Of a stretch of DNA of 64,000 nt, positions 48,478 to 60,099 are shown in pieces. Location of the stretch: positions 51,843,038 to 51,907,037 of the forward strand of contig CM067443.1 in assembly GCA_034508935.3 (NCBI GenBank). The letters run 5' to 3'. The translations under genes were made by a program, and so were the position numbers. The notes under the pieces were generated by a model. That model was not told the DNA's origin, did not search any database, and saw nothing but the letters and a program-made list of their open reading frames with translations. The DNA comes from Berghia stephanieae (taxonomy: Eukaryota; Mollusca; Gastropoda; Nudibranchia; Aeolidiidae). The stretch's first letter is position 1. Every line of letters starts with the position of its first letter.

Positions 48478-48511
<34 letters not shown>

Positions 48512-49320
48512 AATTAATTAAAAAGGTTAATAATGATAATAACTGTCATATCATGTCATTACAATGGAAATTACGAAAGTCGGAAAACTGTTTTATTTTA
48601 AATGGAATCCATTATAAATTTTACGGTGATCAAGAACGAAACCTTTTGTTCATCTACCTCTTCCTAAAAATCTATAAAAATATTTTTAAAAAATACAGCA
48701 TTTATTTGGCGGAATATCCACTAGACGTACTCAAGGCGCTTTACAAGGGGTCCCAAGCCAACAGCAATACTAAACATGAAGGACGAGACATGACGCCTGT
48801 CAGGCGATATTACAACTATTTTTTCGGACAAAAACAACGAACGGCCATGTACTCATTGTACACCTGAGTACGGTGAGAGAATGTGAGTAAAGGGCCTTTT
48901 CCAAGGACTCAACCCTGCGCCACTCAGAGCGGGTCTCGAAACCCGGACCTTCCGATCCGAAAGCGAGAGTCATACCACTAGCCTCCATCACAGAACAGGG
49001 ATCGGCACTGTTCACATAGCCTCAATATCAATTAAAATTTATTTCTAATTTCATCAATTTTTGGATTAAAAACATAGTTCTTGGTATCAAACCTATTGTA
49101 AATTTGACGCTGATCACGAATCTGACGTCAAAACAGCGAAAATCAGAAAAAAAGTTGTCCATTTTTTTAATACTGCCACGCCCCCGATCGCCGATCGCCT
49201 TGAAAAATATTAAGCAAGGCGGGCTTTGCGAGCGATCGACCGTCCCTCTGCTTATCGGCCACAAACATTGCGTTTTCACCCCGGTTTGCCTGATCGGCGT
49301 TCGGCCCACGATCAAAACTT
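46452..49320. mobile_element. 2.87-kb composite element with TAA duplication
   Basis: Inserted in the LTR fossil and flanked by TAA on both sides (46449-46451 and 49321-49323). The ends are related inverted repeats: GAGGGCCCATAGACGC on the left; on the right, reversed, GTGGGCCGAACGCC; about 110 bp inside both have GGCGATCGGCGATCGGGG. TAA duplication suggests a PIF/Harbinger-type element. The interior contains ~185-bp units, a GA microsatellite (47069-47186), an ATT microsatellite (48122-48181), C and G runs (48249-48325), an A run and a SINE S2-like piece. No transposase. Confidence 0.65.
48740..49005 (-). mobile_element. SINE S2-like copy
   Basis: The reverse orientation shows GGGTTTCGAGACCCGCTCTG (B-box-like), then AGTGGCGCAGGGTTGAGTCC and AAAGGCCCTTTACTCACATT, matching the S2 piece at 24930-25115. 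Confidence 0.45.
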
Positions 49321-49744
49321 TAATAGAGCATGAAGGACTGGCCATCGTCTTTGCTTTAAAGACATTCAGTAGATATCTACTGTTAAAAGAGTATGTGGTC
49401 GAAACGGACCAAAAACCAATCCCGTATATTAGAAATAACAAAATGAATAACAGTAGAGTGTTAGGGTGGAGTCTATTTTTTTTTACAAAATGACACCTTC
49501 AGTATCTCTCATATACCTGGTTGTGAGAATGTTCACGCCGACCTACTTCCTCGATTAATGTAAACACACGAGAAGGGTATAATTTAACCCAACTACCTCT
49601 TATGCATACTGTTAGTTACCTCGCAAAATTATGCCAAATCAGAACGCACAATTTCGATAATTTTATTTGTTAACATAATAGTAGGGTCCCCGAGGCCCTT
49701 TCGCGTTTCGGATTCGTGTAAAAGTTTAACTTTCTTCATGAGCC

Positions 49745-51245
49745 AGATATGAAGACACAAAATAACATTTTTGTCCGATTGGAACTTGAATCTGACCTTT
49801 CAGGGGTCACACAGAGGTCAAACAAGGTGAAATTATAGTCAATTCATTTATTAAATTCATAACTCCCATAATATCAAGAATTTGATAACTCGCAAATAAC
49901 CAAAAAACGTAAACAGGATTTAAATATATCACATGCAAATTTTTTTTTACATTCATACTGCATTTCAAAGAGTTATTGCCCTTTATCTACGTCGTCCTTT
50001 CCTAAAAAAGCATATTTTTCCGGAATATCACGAAAACAGTGAATAAAACTATAATTTGTAAAAAGAACAAATAAAAGCGCACACAAAGAACACCATTATT
50101 TCCGAATTGCACATAAATCCGATCTCGGTTAACGGAGTTATCGCCCATTGAATTTGTTACTAAAAATAGAACTCGAACTGTAATAGGAAAGCTATGACAC
50201 TCTAAGAACAAAAAATAACTTTGGTAATATGTTTTTAGTTTGTATAAAAAAACAAACTTAGCTCTATGTACAAAATCAAATGAGTTATTGCCCTTTCTTC
50301 ACATTGAACAAAAAAAAAACAAAAAAAAAAAAAAACAAAAAAAAAAAAAAAAAACAAAAAAAAACAAAACAAGTGTGTATTTGTTGAATAAAACAATACT
50401 TTTGAAGACAAAAATATAAGCTACTGAATAAGTTAAACTTATTTGTAGCTTACAACAAAAATAGAAGATATTCAATGATTTATCGCTCATTAAAGCTTGT
50501 TACTGAAACTAATACACGTAGTCATTTTTCCCAGTCTTGTACCAGTCCGTTGCATTGTAATCCCAGTCCAGCTTTGATATAGTCTGGCTATGATCTGGGA
50601 AGGCGGTCTCTTGGTCTTTTGTCTTCTACTTTTCCTTCCTCGATGGATATACAATGGTGTTATACCGTATAGTGTTACCAAAACATTTCCATTTCCTGGT
50701 CTTTATTGATATAAAGAATTTCATAGGTATAGAATATTTCAGACTGCCTCATTGGTCTTATTTTGTTTCCAGATTTTCTACTAATGAGTCGAAAACTCCA
50801 CATTTCAATTTCAGGTAATAGCCTGTCCAGGTTTTTATTTAACATCCATATTTTGAGCTGGGCACGAGAGCAAAATGTACATAACATTTCAGTATTCTGG
50901 TCCTTGTTGACAGAAGTAAGAATGGTTGTTAGTTTTAAAAAACGTTTTCTTGTTATTTCTATTCTTGCTACGACCTCGGAATTTGTACGATAAACTTACT
51001 CTAGTCTATTTCCATTAACTTGTATAACAGCCTTTAAGTCTCGTTTTCTCGCCATAACCATAGCCTAAGATTTCAAATCTTGACCAAAAAACAAACAAAC
51101 CGAAAATCTCAATAAGTACATTGACATTTATAAAGCAGGCTGGAATTCAAAGTTGCTTTCATGCATTTGTATCGTAAATGGGAATATTTTTGTTTACATG
51201 AACATTTTATGTCCTATGGAAGACATCTTTGGTCTCAGACAATGT
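49745..51245. other. Left subterminal region of copy C
   Basis: Non-coding. Repeated GAGTTATYGCCC boxes as listed for copy C, A run 50310-50369, and a TTTCCATTTCC/CATTTCAATTTC duplication around 50683-50810 (CTGGTCTTTATTGATA and CTGGTCCTTGTTGACA, about 215 bp apart). Confidence 0.55.
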
Positions 51246-51249
51246 GGTC

Positions 51250-53180
51250 CAAACAGGAATCAATCTATCATTACTTCCCGTCCATCTGTAATAATTGTTT
51301 GGATTTTCATTAAAGGCATCAATACCTTATTGGCTGTGGCCCAAATGCTTGCCTGAAAGTCACTCCTTTTTAGATATTGATGTAGAGCATCACTTGTTCG
51401 AGGGATTCTGTCAACGTTTCCGTTTTTGTGGCTGAAAATATTCATCCTGAGGATATCAATGTCGTGATCATTGGCATAACCTTTGTAAAGTCGGCATACA
51501 AAATTTACAACGGCCTCATAGAGACTTAGGGGTATGTGAAAAGGAGCATCCACAATCTTTGAAAATTCATGAATAACAGGAGACATTGGGGGTTTAGTAA
51601 GAATATTCCAACATGAATGCTTCCCTTTAAATTTGAAAGCAGATGTACTGCCACAACCTGTCAATCATCGAAGAATGCAAGGGATTTGCAAGTCTCTTGG
51701 CCAAGACTTGCGGCAATGCTGTTCAGATTTATTACTTTCCTTGATTTTCCTGAATAAAAATCAATCCAAATATCAGCTGCTGGATTTGCTGCGATTATAT
51801 GATGATGATCGGCAAAGAGGATGACTAAAACATCGGTGTCTCCGGTCTGTATAAGGCCGAGTGATTTTGTTTGAAGGGCGTGTAAAATATGGACCAATAT
51901 GCGGGTATCTGCTTCTTCTTGATTGCAGTGCCCCATCGGAATCCCATTACCTAAATGCTTTACAAAATCATTCTCTGCGATGTGCAGTTCTTTCCCTTTG
52001 AAATTCTCCATCGCAAGCCTTCTGGACAGATAATTGAAGAGCTCTTTTTTGTTGTCCGCATTCATCAAAAACTGATGCCAGTCTCCAAGAACTTTGCTTA
52101 AACTTGTCACACGTTGCCGACTGAAATAACCGCGTTTTTTAGAGTGATTTCTTTTATGGACATTGGAAAATAACGATCCCAAACAACATCTGCTCTTGAT
52201 GCCCGATCCAATTCATGTAAAATTCGTGGTAAAAAGACTTTTTCAAAATATTTTTCAAATGTTTCTCCTTTGGTTGTTTTTCCTGACAACTTCTGAATTA
52301 GATATCCGCCGTCCAATACAATAAAGTCGTAAATTCTTGGATCTATTGGTTAATCATCAAACGTTGTCGTAGAATCCTACAGACATCTCAAGAGATCCAA
52401 CTTGGTACATGCATGTAGCATTCCTCCGGATGATAAAGCGGGTGGAAAGCTTGATAATTCATATTTTTAAAATTGTTTTAGATCTCCACCCCAGCTGTCC
52501 AAAATTAGAAACGTTCTCCCGAAAAACTCTGCGTGTTGCTTGAAATGTTCTAATTTCAGTTTCACTGTTGTTTTTTTTTTTCTTGACCTTTGTTTCCTTG
52601 TAAAATTGTAGATTGTTTTTCTTGATTTGTGCTGATAATGCTGTGTCCCTCGAGTCTAGGACACATTTAGGTAAGTATTGAATTGTATCTGCCCAGCGAT
52701 TGAGTGAGATATACTGATTTTGTTGACTGAGGGGATTCACACACTTTATTGACCAGGGATAAAAGTTCGTTCATCTGCTCTTCAAATGGATTGCCATTCA
52801 TAAGGACAGCATCGATCAAATCCCTTACATGACGAAGGAATCTTCGCTGAGGCGTACCACCCTCTTCATGATGTGGCAGTTCTTCGAGATCACAATGAAT
52901 TCCTTCAAACTCTTCAACAGCTCTACAAAATGTTGGGCCAGCCACCATCCACCTTTCCAACATTTGAGGATTTTCCGTCAGGCCAATGACTCCACCAACA
53001 CCTTTGATTTTTTGTTCATCTGCTCATGTGCGTGATCTATAAGTGTTGAAGAAAACCGGTGACTGCCTCTGTTAATAACAAATCGCTCCATTTGGAATTC
53101 TTCCCTTACTGCATTTGGTAGGTTTTCCAAATCTCGAATGAATACTGGAGTCCATCTTGCGTAGTTCTGATGATCCAATA

Positions 53181-53214
<34 letters not shown>

Positions 53215-53683
53215 AGATTCACTAACTCTTTTAGAGAATTAATCGTTATGTTGAACTTTCACTTATGTTAGCCCGAATGAACAGAAATATGTATCTCTGT
53301 TACTTCAAAACCAGTGACCAGAATTTGAAGGGTGGATATTTCTTCGACATTGTTGAAATCCATTCTCTCTTTTCCATTGATGTTCCAATTTCAGCATATG
53401 CTTGTTTCCTCAATATGTCCAAGACGGCATTAGTGACTTGGTGTACATATCTTGTTCTCATCACATTTGCCGCTTTGAGAAATGACGTTGCTTCTGCCCA
53501 AGAGTTGTCACTAATAGCCTGGCAATCGTACACATTTTGAGAAATTTTCCCAAAACGGTGTATGGAAATTCTTTTACTTTTACACAAATAAAAGTGTTTT
53601 TTTTTCTTCTGTTCTTTAAATGTAGAAGACCTCAATTTGAACTCTCGTGACCTCTGGATGACCTTCATTTTGTGGAATAACAA
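51250..53683 (-). pseudogene. DHxNYARW-domain protein plus XPG-like nuclease, copy C
   Basis: Order on the minus strand: 53600-53300 DNSWAEATSFLKAANVMRTR; 53178 MDHQNYARWTPVFIRDL, FVINRGSHRFSSTLIDHAHE; 52940 LERWMVAGPTFCRAVEEFEG; 52316 MDGGYLIQKLSGKTTKGETF; 51930-51860 CNQEEADTRILVH; TGDTDVLVIL; 51664 TGCGSTSAFKFKGK; 51480 FVCRLYKGYANDHDID; 51390 LKRSDFQASIWATANKV. The last six match XPG-N, XPG-I and GCD parts of FEN1-type nucleases, but the GCD aspartate is replaced by G. The DHxNYARW part is a widely repeated domain of marine-invertebrate mobile elements and may be the transposase. Several frame breaks. Not a host gene in my view. Confidence 0.72.
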
Positions 53684-54790
53684 TTCTAATTCACCAAAAT
53701 GTTCTCAAATACATTAAACCTAGCAATTATGCAGAAAAATAAACTTTTGCACGAGTGTTTAGCTACTGGAGGGATATTTTTACTAGAACATGACTCCATT
53801 ATAAAGGGAGGGGGGGGGGGGGGGAATTACTAAATCAAACATTGTTTTAAATGCTTAAATCTTTACACGCTTGTCACTAATATCCTAAAAGCAAACTCTA
53901 TTATTCAAGTAGTATAAAATAAGCGTGATTCACGAGACATTTTATAAAGAATATTTTTGTCATCTACACTCAAATAAAGGGGCGTAACTCGTAAAAATTG
54001 AGAGGAATCTTCACAAAACTGTCAAAATTGTGGAACACAAATGAACATTTTTCTGTTCTTTAAGATGTTTTGAAATAATAGTTTATAAGTAATTACTTGT
54101 TTAATGTAGTTCACAGCAATTTGAACTTAAGTGACCTCTGGATGACCTTCAATTGGCCGAAATGAAATTCCAATCGACAAATTATTTTTCAAATATATTA
54201 AACTTAGCAATCATGCAAAAAAAAAAAAAAAAAAAAAAAAAACTTTTGCATGGATGTGAAACAACTCCATTTCTATTTTTCCCCCTCAAAAACATGACTC
54301 CATTTTAAAGCAAAGGGCAACAACTCAATCAAACATTGTTCAATTTACTTGTACTTGTAACTTTACATGCTTGTCACTCACATCACAATGAGCAAATTTT
54401 ATTCTTTGAGTTGTATACAATAATGCGTGTTTAACAAGTTACTTTAACAAGATGAATCTCTTTACACATCAAAAATTCAAATCAAGGGCAATAACTCGTA
54501 CATGTTGAGAAGGATTTCTCCAAAACTGTGCATGGAGATTGTTTATTACAAATGAAAGTATTTTTGTTCTTAGAGATGTTTTAAATTAGCAATAATTTAC
54601 AAGTAATTAAATGTTAAAGTACTTGACCTCACTTAAAACTTTACTGACATCTGGATGACCTTCAAGGGGTCGAATCAAAATTCCAATCGAGCAAAAAATG
54701 TTCTAAGATATTAAGCTTAGCAACTGTGAAGAAAACTAAACTTTCACACGAAAGTGAAACGCGACGAGTTTTTTTTTCACTAGGCGGTGA
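53640..54790. repeat. Tandem subterminal units, period about 490-510 bp
   Basis: GTGACCTCTGGATGACCTTC recurs near 53647, 54131 and, diverged, 54643. Each unit continues with CCAAT/CCAATCG, AAACTTAGCAATNATGC, CTTTTGCAYG, ACATGACTCCATTTTAAAG, AAATCAAACATTGTT and CTTTACAYGCTTGTCACT blocks. Differences in A-run length explain the uneven period. Confidence 0.8.
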
Positions 54791-54798
54791 CTCTACTA

Positions 54799-55255
54799 TG
54801 ATGTCCCAACTTAATGTAACATTGAGTAATGTTTGGGTATATACAATATCCGTTCATAATTTGGGAAATCTTCTCTTTATCTATAGTTGTTATGAATTTT
54901 CACCCATTAATGATTAATAAAAGAAATGTCAATATTTCATTTACATTTTCATTCATTTCATTCATTAAATTAACTTCATATCATTGACTTAAATCAATAT
55001 TCATTGCCATCACTATTGTTCATCACAATGATTTGTAATCACATTGTCATCACGTTGTTCATCACAATGATTTGTAAACACAATCATTGTTGTTGTCACC
55101 CATTCATCATACCTACGTTATCATAAACATTTCCATGTCTGGTTAATAAACAATTTAATTGTAGCACAAATCATAACAATGGATTAACGCTATAGTATCA
55201 TGGCAGTACATTTACTTCCGTTTGTAAAATATATCTTTCTCATAATAGTTAAAGA
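54799..55255. other. 3' part of the LTR fossil without recognised coding content
   Basis: AT-rich with CATT/CAATG words (ATCACAATGATTTGTAA duplicated at about 55023 and 55063). Nothing else recognised. Confidence 0.45.
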
Positions 55256-55553
55256 ACACATTTGTCACAGTAACGATTATTCGCATTTATTTTATTAAAG
55301 TTTTATTTTAGCAAGAACTGAATTCATCTCACTCGAGTTATATTTCCGTAGGCTTAGAAAAAAAACTTGACCTTCTAAGATTAGATCAACTTTCCTTTAA
55401 TAGCCTTCTCTTTGAATTCATTTCAAATTAGTGAATACTTTTTGTTCTACCTTTTGTCACGTAGTCACTTATTATAAAAGCTGATAGGTCAAATCTTCCT
55501 CACTCACTTCTCTCTGTAATCTATGCCCTGATGGCGAGACCACTCCACTCCTC

Positions 55554-55643
<90 letters not shown>
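55256..55643 (+). repeat. Right LTR-like repeat with expanded TA run
   Basis: Matches 42655-42960, then a TA run of about 85 bases (55557-55642) in place of the short TA run of the left copy. Confidence 0.65.
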
Positions 55644-55644
<1 letters not shown>

Positions 55645-55744
55645 AATCGTGTTTGATACAAATATGGTACGAAAAGTGCTCGACATGTAGTAATGGAGCG
55701 AATTATTATTTAAAATATTTACCACAATGTTTGGGGCAGTCTAC

Positions 55745-55880
55745 ATCAATGTTTCAGGCTTAATTTGCCATCTTCAGGACTGAGTTGTTTTGTTGACTTT
55801 TGTCATATAAATGATGTCACTCACTTATATATGGCCAAGACGTACGTTTCTGTGGCTTTCGTCCACGTCTTCAGTCGGCA
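55745..55880 (-). other. Two hammerhead-like hairpin motifs
   Basis: On the minus strand: CTGAAGA + GUGG/CCAC-type stem + GAAACGTACG (55874 to 55842) and CTGAAGA + GGC/GCC stem + GAAACATTG (55777 to 55747). Same layout as the motif at 44421, about 100 bp apart, which suggests the tail of a Penelope-like or similar retroelement. Confidence 0.35.
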
Positions 55881-55889
55881 TAATGTCCG

Positions 55890-56480
55890 AAGAAAAAATG
55901 TATTCCCTTTGTCAGCGTTGCCACAGGGATTCGAATGATTTACCCTATACGAGCCCAGATTTTACCCTACAAAGGTCACCAAAACCCTACAGTACCACCA
56001 AAGACAATAGAGTTTATTAAGACTAATCACTCCTCTAGTTTTCTCTTATATTTTCATTGCATTCATTCAACATTTTGAGTTAGGAAGGCGACAGCCGTCA
56101 AAGAACCTATTAATATTAAAAAGTAGGATTTGTTTTCCGAAAAACGAAAAAAATTAAAAGTGCGTTCAATTTTACTTGTTTTGCACCGTCCACATAATGT
56201 AAAAGAATTAACTTCCCCAAAAAATGATTAGGTTTCAGATCTCTAAATTGATTATGTCTGTTACTATTTCCCTACTGGTCTAGGCTACTCACCAAGATAA
56301 TGTGGGGAAAACAACGTTTGAACTCCAACGACCAATAGATTAGGATCTTGCTTTTCGTACAACAATAGTTATAGATCAAGGGTCTCAAAGCAATGTTTGA
56401 CTTGTTGAAATATGCCTATCTACAAACTATAATCTCTGTCAGACAAGATTACGCGGCGATCAATGCACCTGGAAATGAGA
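55890..56480. other. No recognised feature
   Basis: Nothing recognised on either strand. Confidence 0.4.
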
Positions 56481-56481
56481 G

Positions 56482-56870
56482 ATGTTGGGTTCGAAATGCA
56501 CATCAATTTCCTTTCAGCAAGCGGGACGTCCGGCCCAGACCTTGCAGCTCCCTGTTGTCTGCAAACGAGACATGAAATTGACAGGCATCGACTCAAACAC
56601 CTGGGAGTCGCTTGCTGACGGCTGCAGCGGTTGGAGATATGCGGTGATGGAGGGAGTGAAGAGAGATGAGGAGAGGAGAAAGATGAAGTTTGAGGAGAGG
56701 AGAGGAGCAAGGGGGAAAGAGAGGCAGCAGATCCAAATATCAAACACACAGTCAAACTATGTGTGCAACAACTGCGGTAGAGACTAGAGACTGCCATGCA
56801 AGGATTGGTCTGCTGAGTCACACCCGTCGTTGCTCTCAACAAGACTTGATGAGACTAAAGCATTGTCTAC
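56482..56870 (+). pseudogene. LINE ORF2 C-terminal fragment with zinc finger
   Basis: AGRPAQTLQLPVVCKRDMKL, then TGIDSNTWESLADGCSGWRY, a charged helix EERRKMKFEERRGARGKERQ, then YVCNNCGRD and, after one frame slip near 56785, CHARIGLLSHTRRC. This is the C-terminal C2H2-type finger (CxxC...HxxxC) that ends a class of invertebrate LINEs. The rest of the element is absent. The higher GC of 56450-56900 fits a separate origin from the surroundings. Confidence 0.75.
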
Positions 56871-56879
56871 TGAAAGTAC

Positions 56880-58235
56880 TGGTCTGCTCACAGCCAAAGC
56901 TCGATACACTCTACGGGGCCTTTCGTTTTTTTCTCTATATAACAGTACCCCTGTCGTCAGGCTGTAATGATATGCAGATGTCGGTGACAATCAAAAGCAT
57001 TCCTTTCTCGTCTTTCCCCCAACCGTTTCCCCATCGGGTGGGGAAGTGATGTCAATTATACGTCATCAAAGAAATTCCTTAACTGACCGGCTCACCGGTA
57101 AGACGACCGTTCTCCCGACTATGCTGTCTTTAAAGTAATGGATACAGTTAAGATACTGCTATTTACTACGAAGATATTTTTTCCCACACATAAACGGTCA
57201 AATTTCATCCATATCCACAAGTTGCAGCTTGAAAAGGAAAGGCAACTAGTAGAATACTGCTATTTTGCTAGGAAGAAGTGTCAAGAAGTTAAGTCATATT
57301 TGGTGTGTGAGTAGTGCTGCCAGATGGCCACGTGTATGATCAAAATTGACACACAGAGAATCGTGTATATATTATAAATTAAATTCTTCTTTTAAAAAAA
57401 TAAAAACAAGTCTTTTCATAGGTTAGTCCATAAAAAAATGAAAATCGGTGTCTTTTAAGGAGGTCAAAGTGTTTGGCCACGTGAGGTTCTATTTGGTCAC
57501 TTTTGCAGTCTAAATTGGCTTCGAAGAACTCTGTTCATCTGGCATCCCTGTTTGTGAGAACAGAAGAATAAATAAAACAATCTGCATTTTTGTTTGCTCT
57601 TTAGTTTGTAAACTTCCAAAGTAAGCGGTTGTGTGTATCATTCGTTTTTAAATGGAATGATTATAATTGATAGATTTCAGTAGATTACACGATGTGCAAC
57701 TGTGCTTATGGTAGTCATTATCACATCAATATGCTTTGACTTTGATTCTTAACATGTTACATGTTCTTGAAGTGAGTTAAAATTACAGGATCAAATAAAA
57801 ATATATAGAAATACATGTCGCAAAACCAAAGCATGATAATAATATTACTATAATTATAACCTCCCTGAGTCAGAACTAATCATAGTCATAGTGAGAGTCA
57901 TAGAAAATAGAACGATTAAATTGAAATGAATTCATTGTTTGTGATGGATCACGGATTACACCAACTACAGAAATGGTGAATCTTGACAAAATAAAATCCG
58001 AAATTTTTGTGTACATGAACCTTGTAACACACACTTTTGAACGCAAAACACCCCCCCCCCCCCCCCCACACACACACATATAACACCCCCCCCCCCCCCC
58101 CCTTTCCCACCTCCCTTCCCAACGCAACATAATTCTCAATACGAATTGAACTGGTGAGGTGGAGTCTACATTCATTGTGATTTGTTAGGGTTATTAAAAA
58201 ATGAATCTCCTTCCACTGCTACCCCCTCCCCCCCA

Positions 58236-58269
<34 letters not shown>

Positions 58270-58589
58270 CCACACACATACACACATTCACTAATTGACA
58301 CAATGGCAATCATAAATTAGGCAATGACGGATCAAAATGCAGGGTGCACTATTTATTGGCTTTGTCTATCTTACCCTCCTCTTCTCCCAAACCTCTCATC
58401 TCCTCTTGACTTGAATATGCGGATGACTGGGTTTTTATTGACTTATCATGAGTAATTAATTGTCAATATACTAAATAGCTGGTGTCTGGAAACTGAACGT
58501 CAATAATGGCATTTTTCAGAGCTTAGTTTTTGTTCTCTACCTACCTATCTCTCTGTCCGCAGTCTATGTTGGTCAATATGATATCTATT

Positions 58590-58590
<1 letters not shown>
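56880..58590. other. No recognised gene
   Basis: No coding similarity. C runs at 58050-58066 and 58085-58102, CT/CA repeats 58235-58275. Confidence 0.5.

Positions 58591-58652
<62 letters not shown>
58591..58652. repeat. (CT)n microsatellite
   Basis: About 60 bases of CT. Confidence 0.95.
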
Positions 58653-58657
<5 letters not shown>

Positions 58658-58659
58658 CT

Positions 58660-59365
58660 CTCCCATTTTATTGTAAATAAAGCAAACAGAATCGTTGGTC
58701 TCATTAGGAGGTCGTACACTCATCTTGATAGAGATAACATGGGACAATTTTTCACTGCACTTGTACGTCCCCACTTGGAATTTGGCAATGTAGCATGGGC
58801 ACCACGACTACAGAAAAACAAAGACCTCATAGAAAGTGTTCTAAGACGCGCAACTCGGGTCATTCCGGGATTCAAAGATCTAGAATACACAGAAAGACTG
58901 AAAAAGATAAGAATACCTAGCATGCAGTATAGGAGAGACAGAGGAGACCTAATTGAAGCGTACAAATACACACATAATTTATACTCTGTTAGCACGAGCC
59001 CTCTAAATCTTGATTCCACCAGCTCCACCAGAGGACACAGATTCAAACTCTCCAAAGAAAGGTGTTCTCTAAACCTTAGGCAGAACTTTTTCTCAGTTAG
59101 GGTAGTCGACAAATGGAACCGCCTGCCTGCAACAGTTGTTGACGCCCCTTCATTGCAGGCATTCAAGTGCCGTCTTGATGCTCATTGTGAAACAGAAAAA
59201 TACTGTTTGTAAAGTTAAATTCAGACACCTCCTTCCACTATGTGGCATGCCCAGTTTTGAGAGACTTGAATTATATAAGTTCACGAATGCACAAGAGCAG
59301 ATAAAAGGCTGTAAAAGCCTACATAAATCTGGACTTATATCATATCATCATATCATATCATATTG
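58660..59365 (+). pseudogene. CR1/jockey-type LINE 3' end
   Basis: An open frame with NKANRIVGLIRRSYTHLDRD, FFTALVRPHLEFGNVAWAPR, LIESVLRRATRVIPGF, LEYTERLKKIRIPSMQYRRD, RGDLIEAYKYTHNLY, FFSVRVVDKWNRLPATVVDA and LQAFKCRLDAHC, ending in a stop at 59210-59212. This is the standard C-terminal domain of CR1-group LINEs. A 3' UTR of about 130 bp follows, ending in CATATCATATCATATC repeats, which looks like the natural 3' tail. 5'-truncated at the CT microsatellite; the frame is otherwise intact, so the insertion is young. Confidence 0.88.
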
Positions 59366-59402
59366 TGAGAAAAATAGACAGGGAAAAGCATGGAGGGAGG
59401 TC

Positions 59403-60099
<697 letters not shown>

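Larger units (their letters stand above)
49679..54798 (-). mobile_element. Academ-type DNA transposon, copy C
   Basis: 5.1 kb bounded by diverged inverted ends. Left TAGTAGGGTCCCCGAGG; right, reversed, TAGTAGAGTCACCGCC. Both lead to a CGCGTTTC block, TTCGTGTRAAAGTTTA and TTTTCTTCA. The subterminal parts carry repeated AAGGGCAATAACTC boxes in inverted sense on the two sides (left 49968, 50138, 50281; right 54312, 54485). The gene inside lies on the minus strand. It is inserted downstream of the RNase H part of the LTR fossil. Confidence 0.7.
42655..55643 (+). mobile_element. Old LTR retrotransposon (Ty3/gypsy-like), broken, twice interrupted
   Basis: A fossil LTR element. Matching direct end repeats of about 300 bp lie at about 42655-42960 and 55256-55560 (CAGTAACGATTATTC, TTTTATTTTAGCAAGAACTG). 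Parts seen in order: end of a protease region and integrase zinc-binding part (44550-45010), integrase core (45150-45560) and its C-terminal extension, then the end of the reverse transcriptase and RNase H (46080-46450 and 49324-49560). Gag and most of the reverse transcriptase are not seen. It is broken in many places (ten or more). Integrase before reverse transcriptase resembles the Gmr1-like group. The elements at 46452-49320 and 49679-54798 are inserted into it. Confidence 0.75.
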
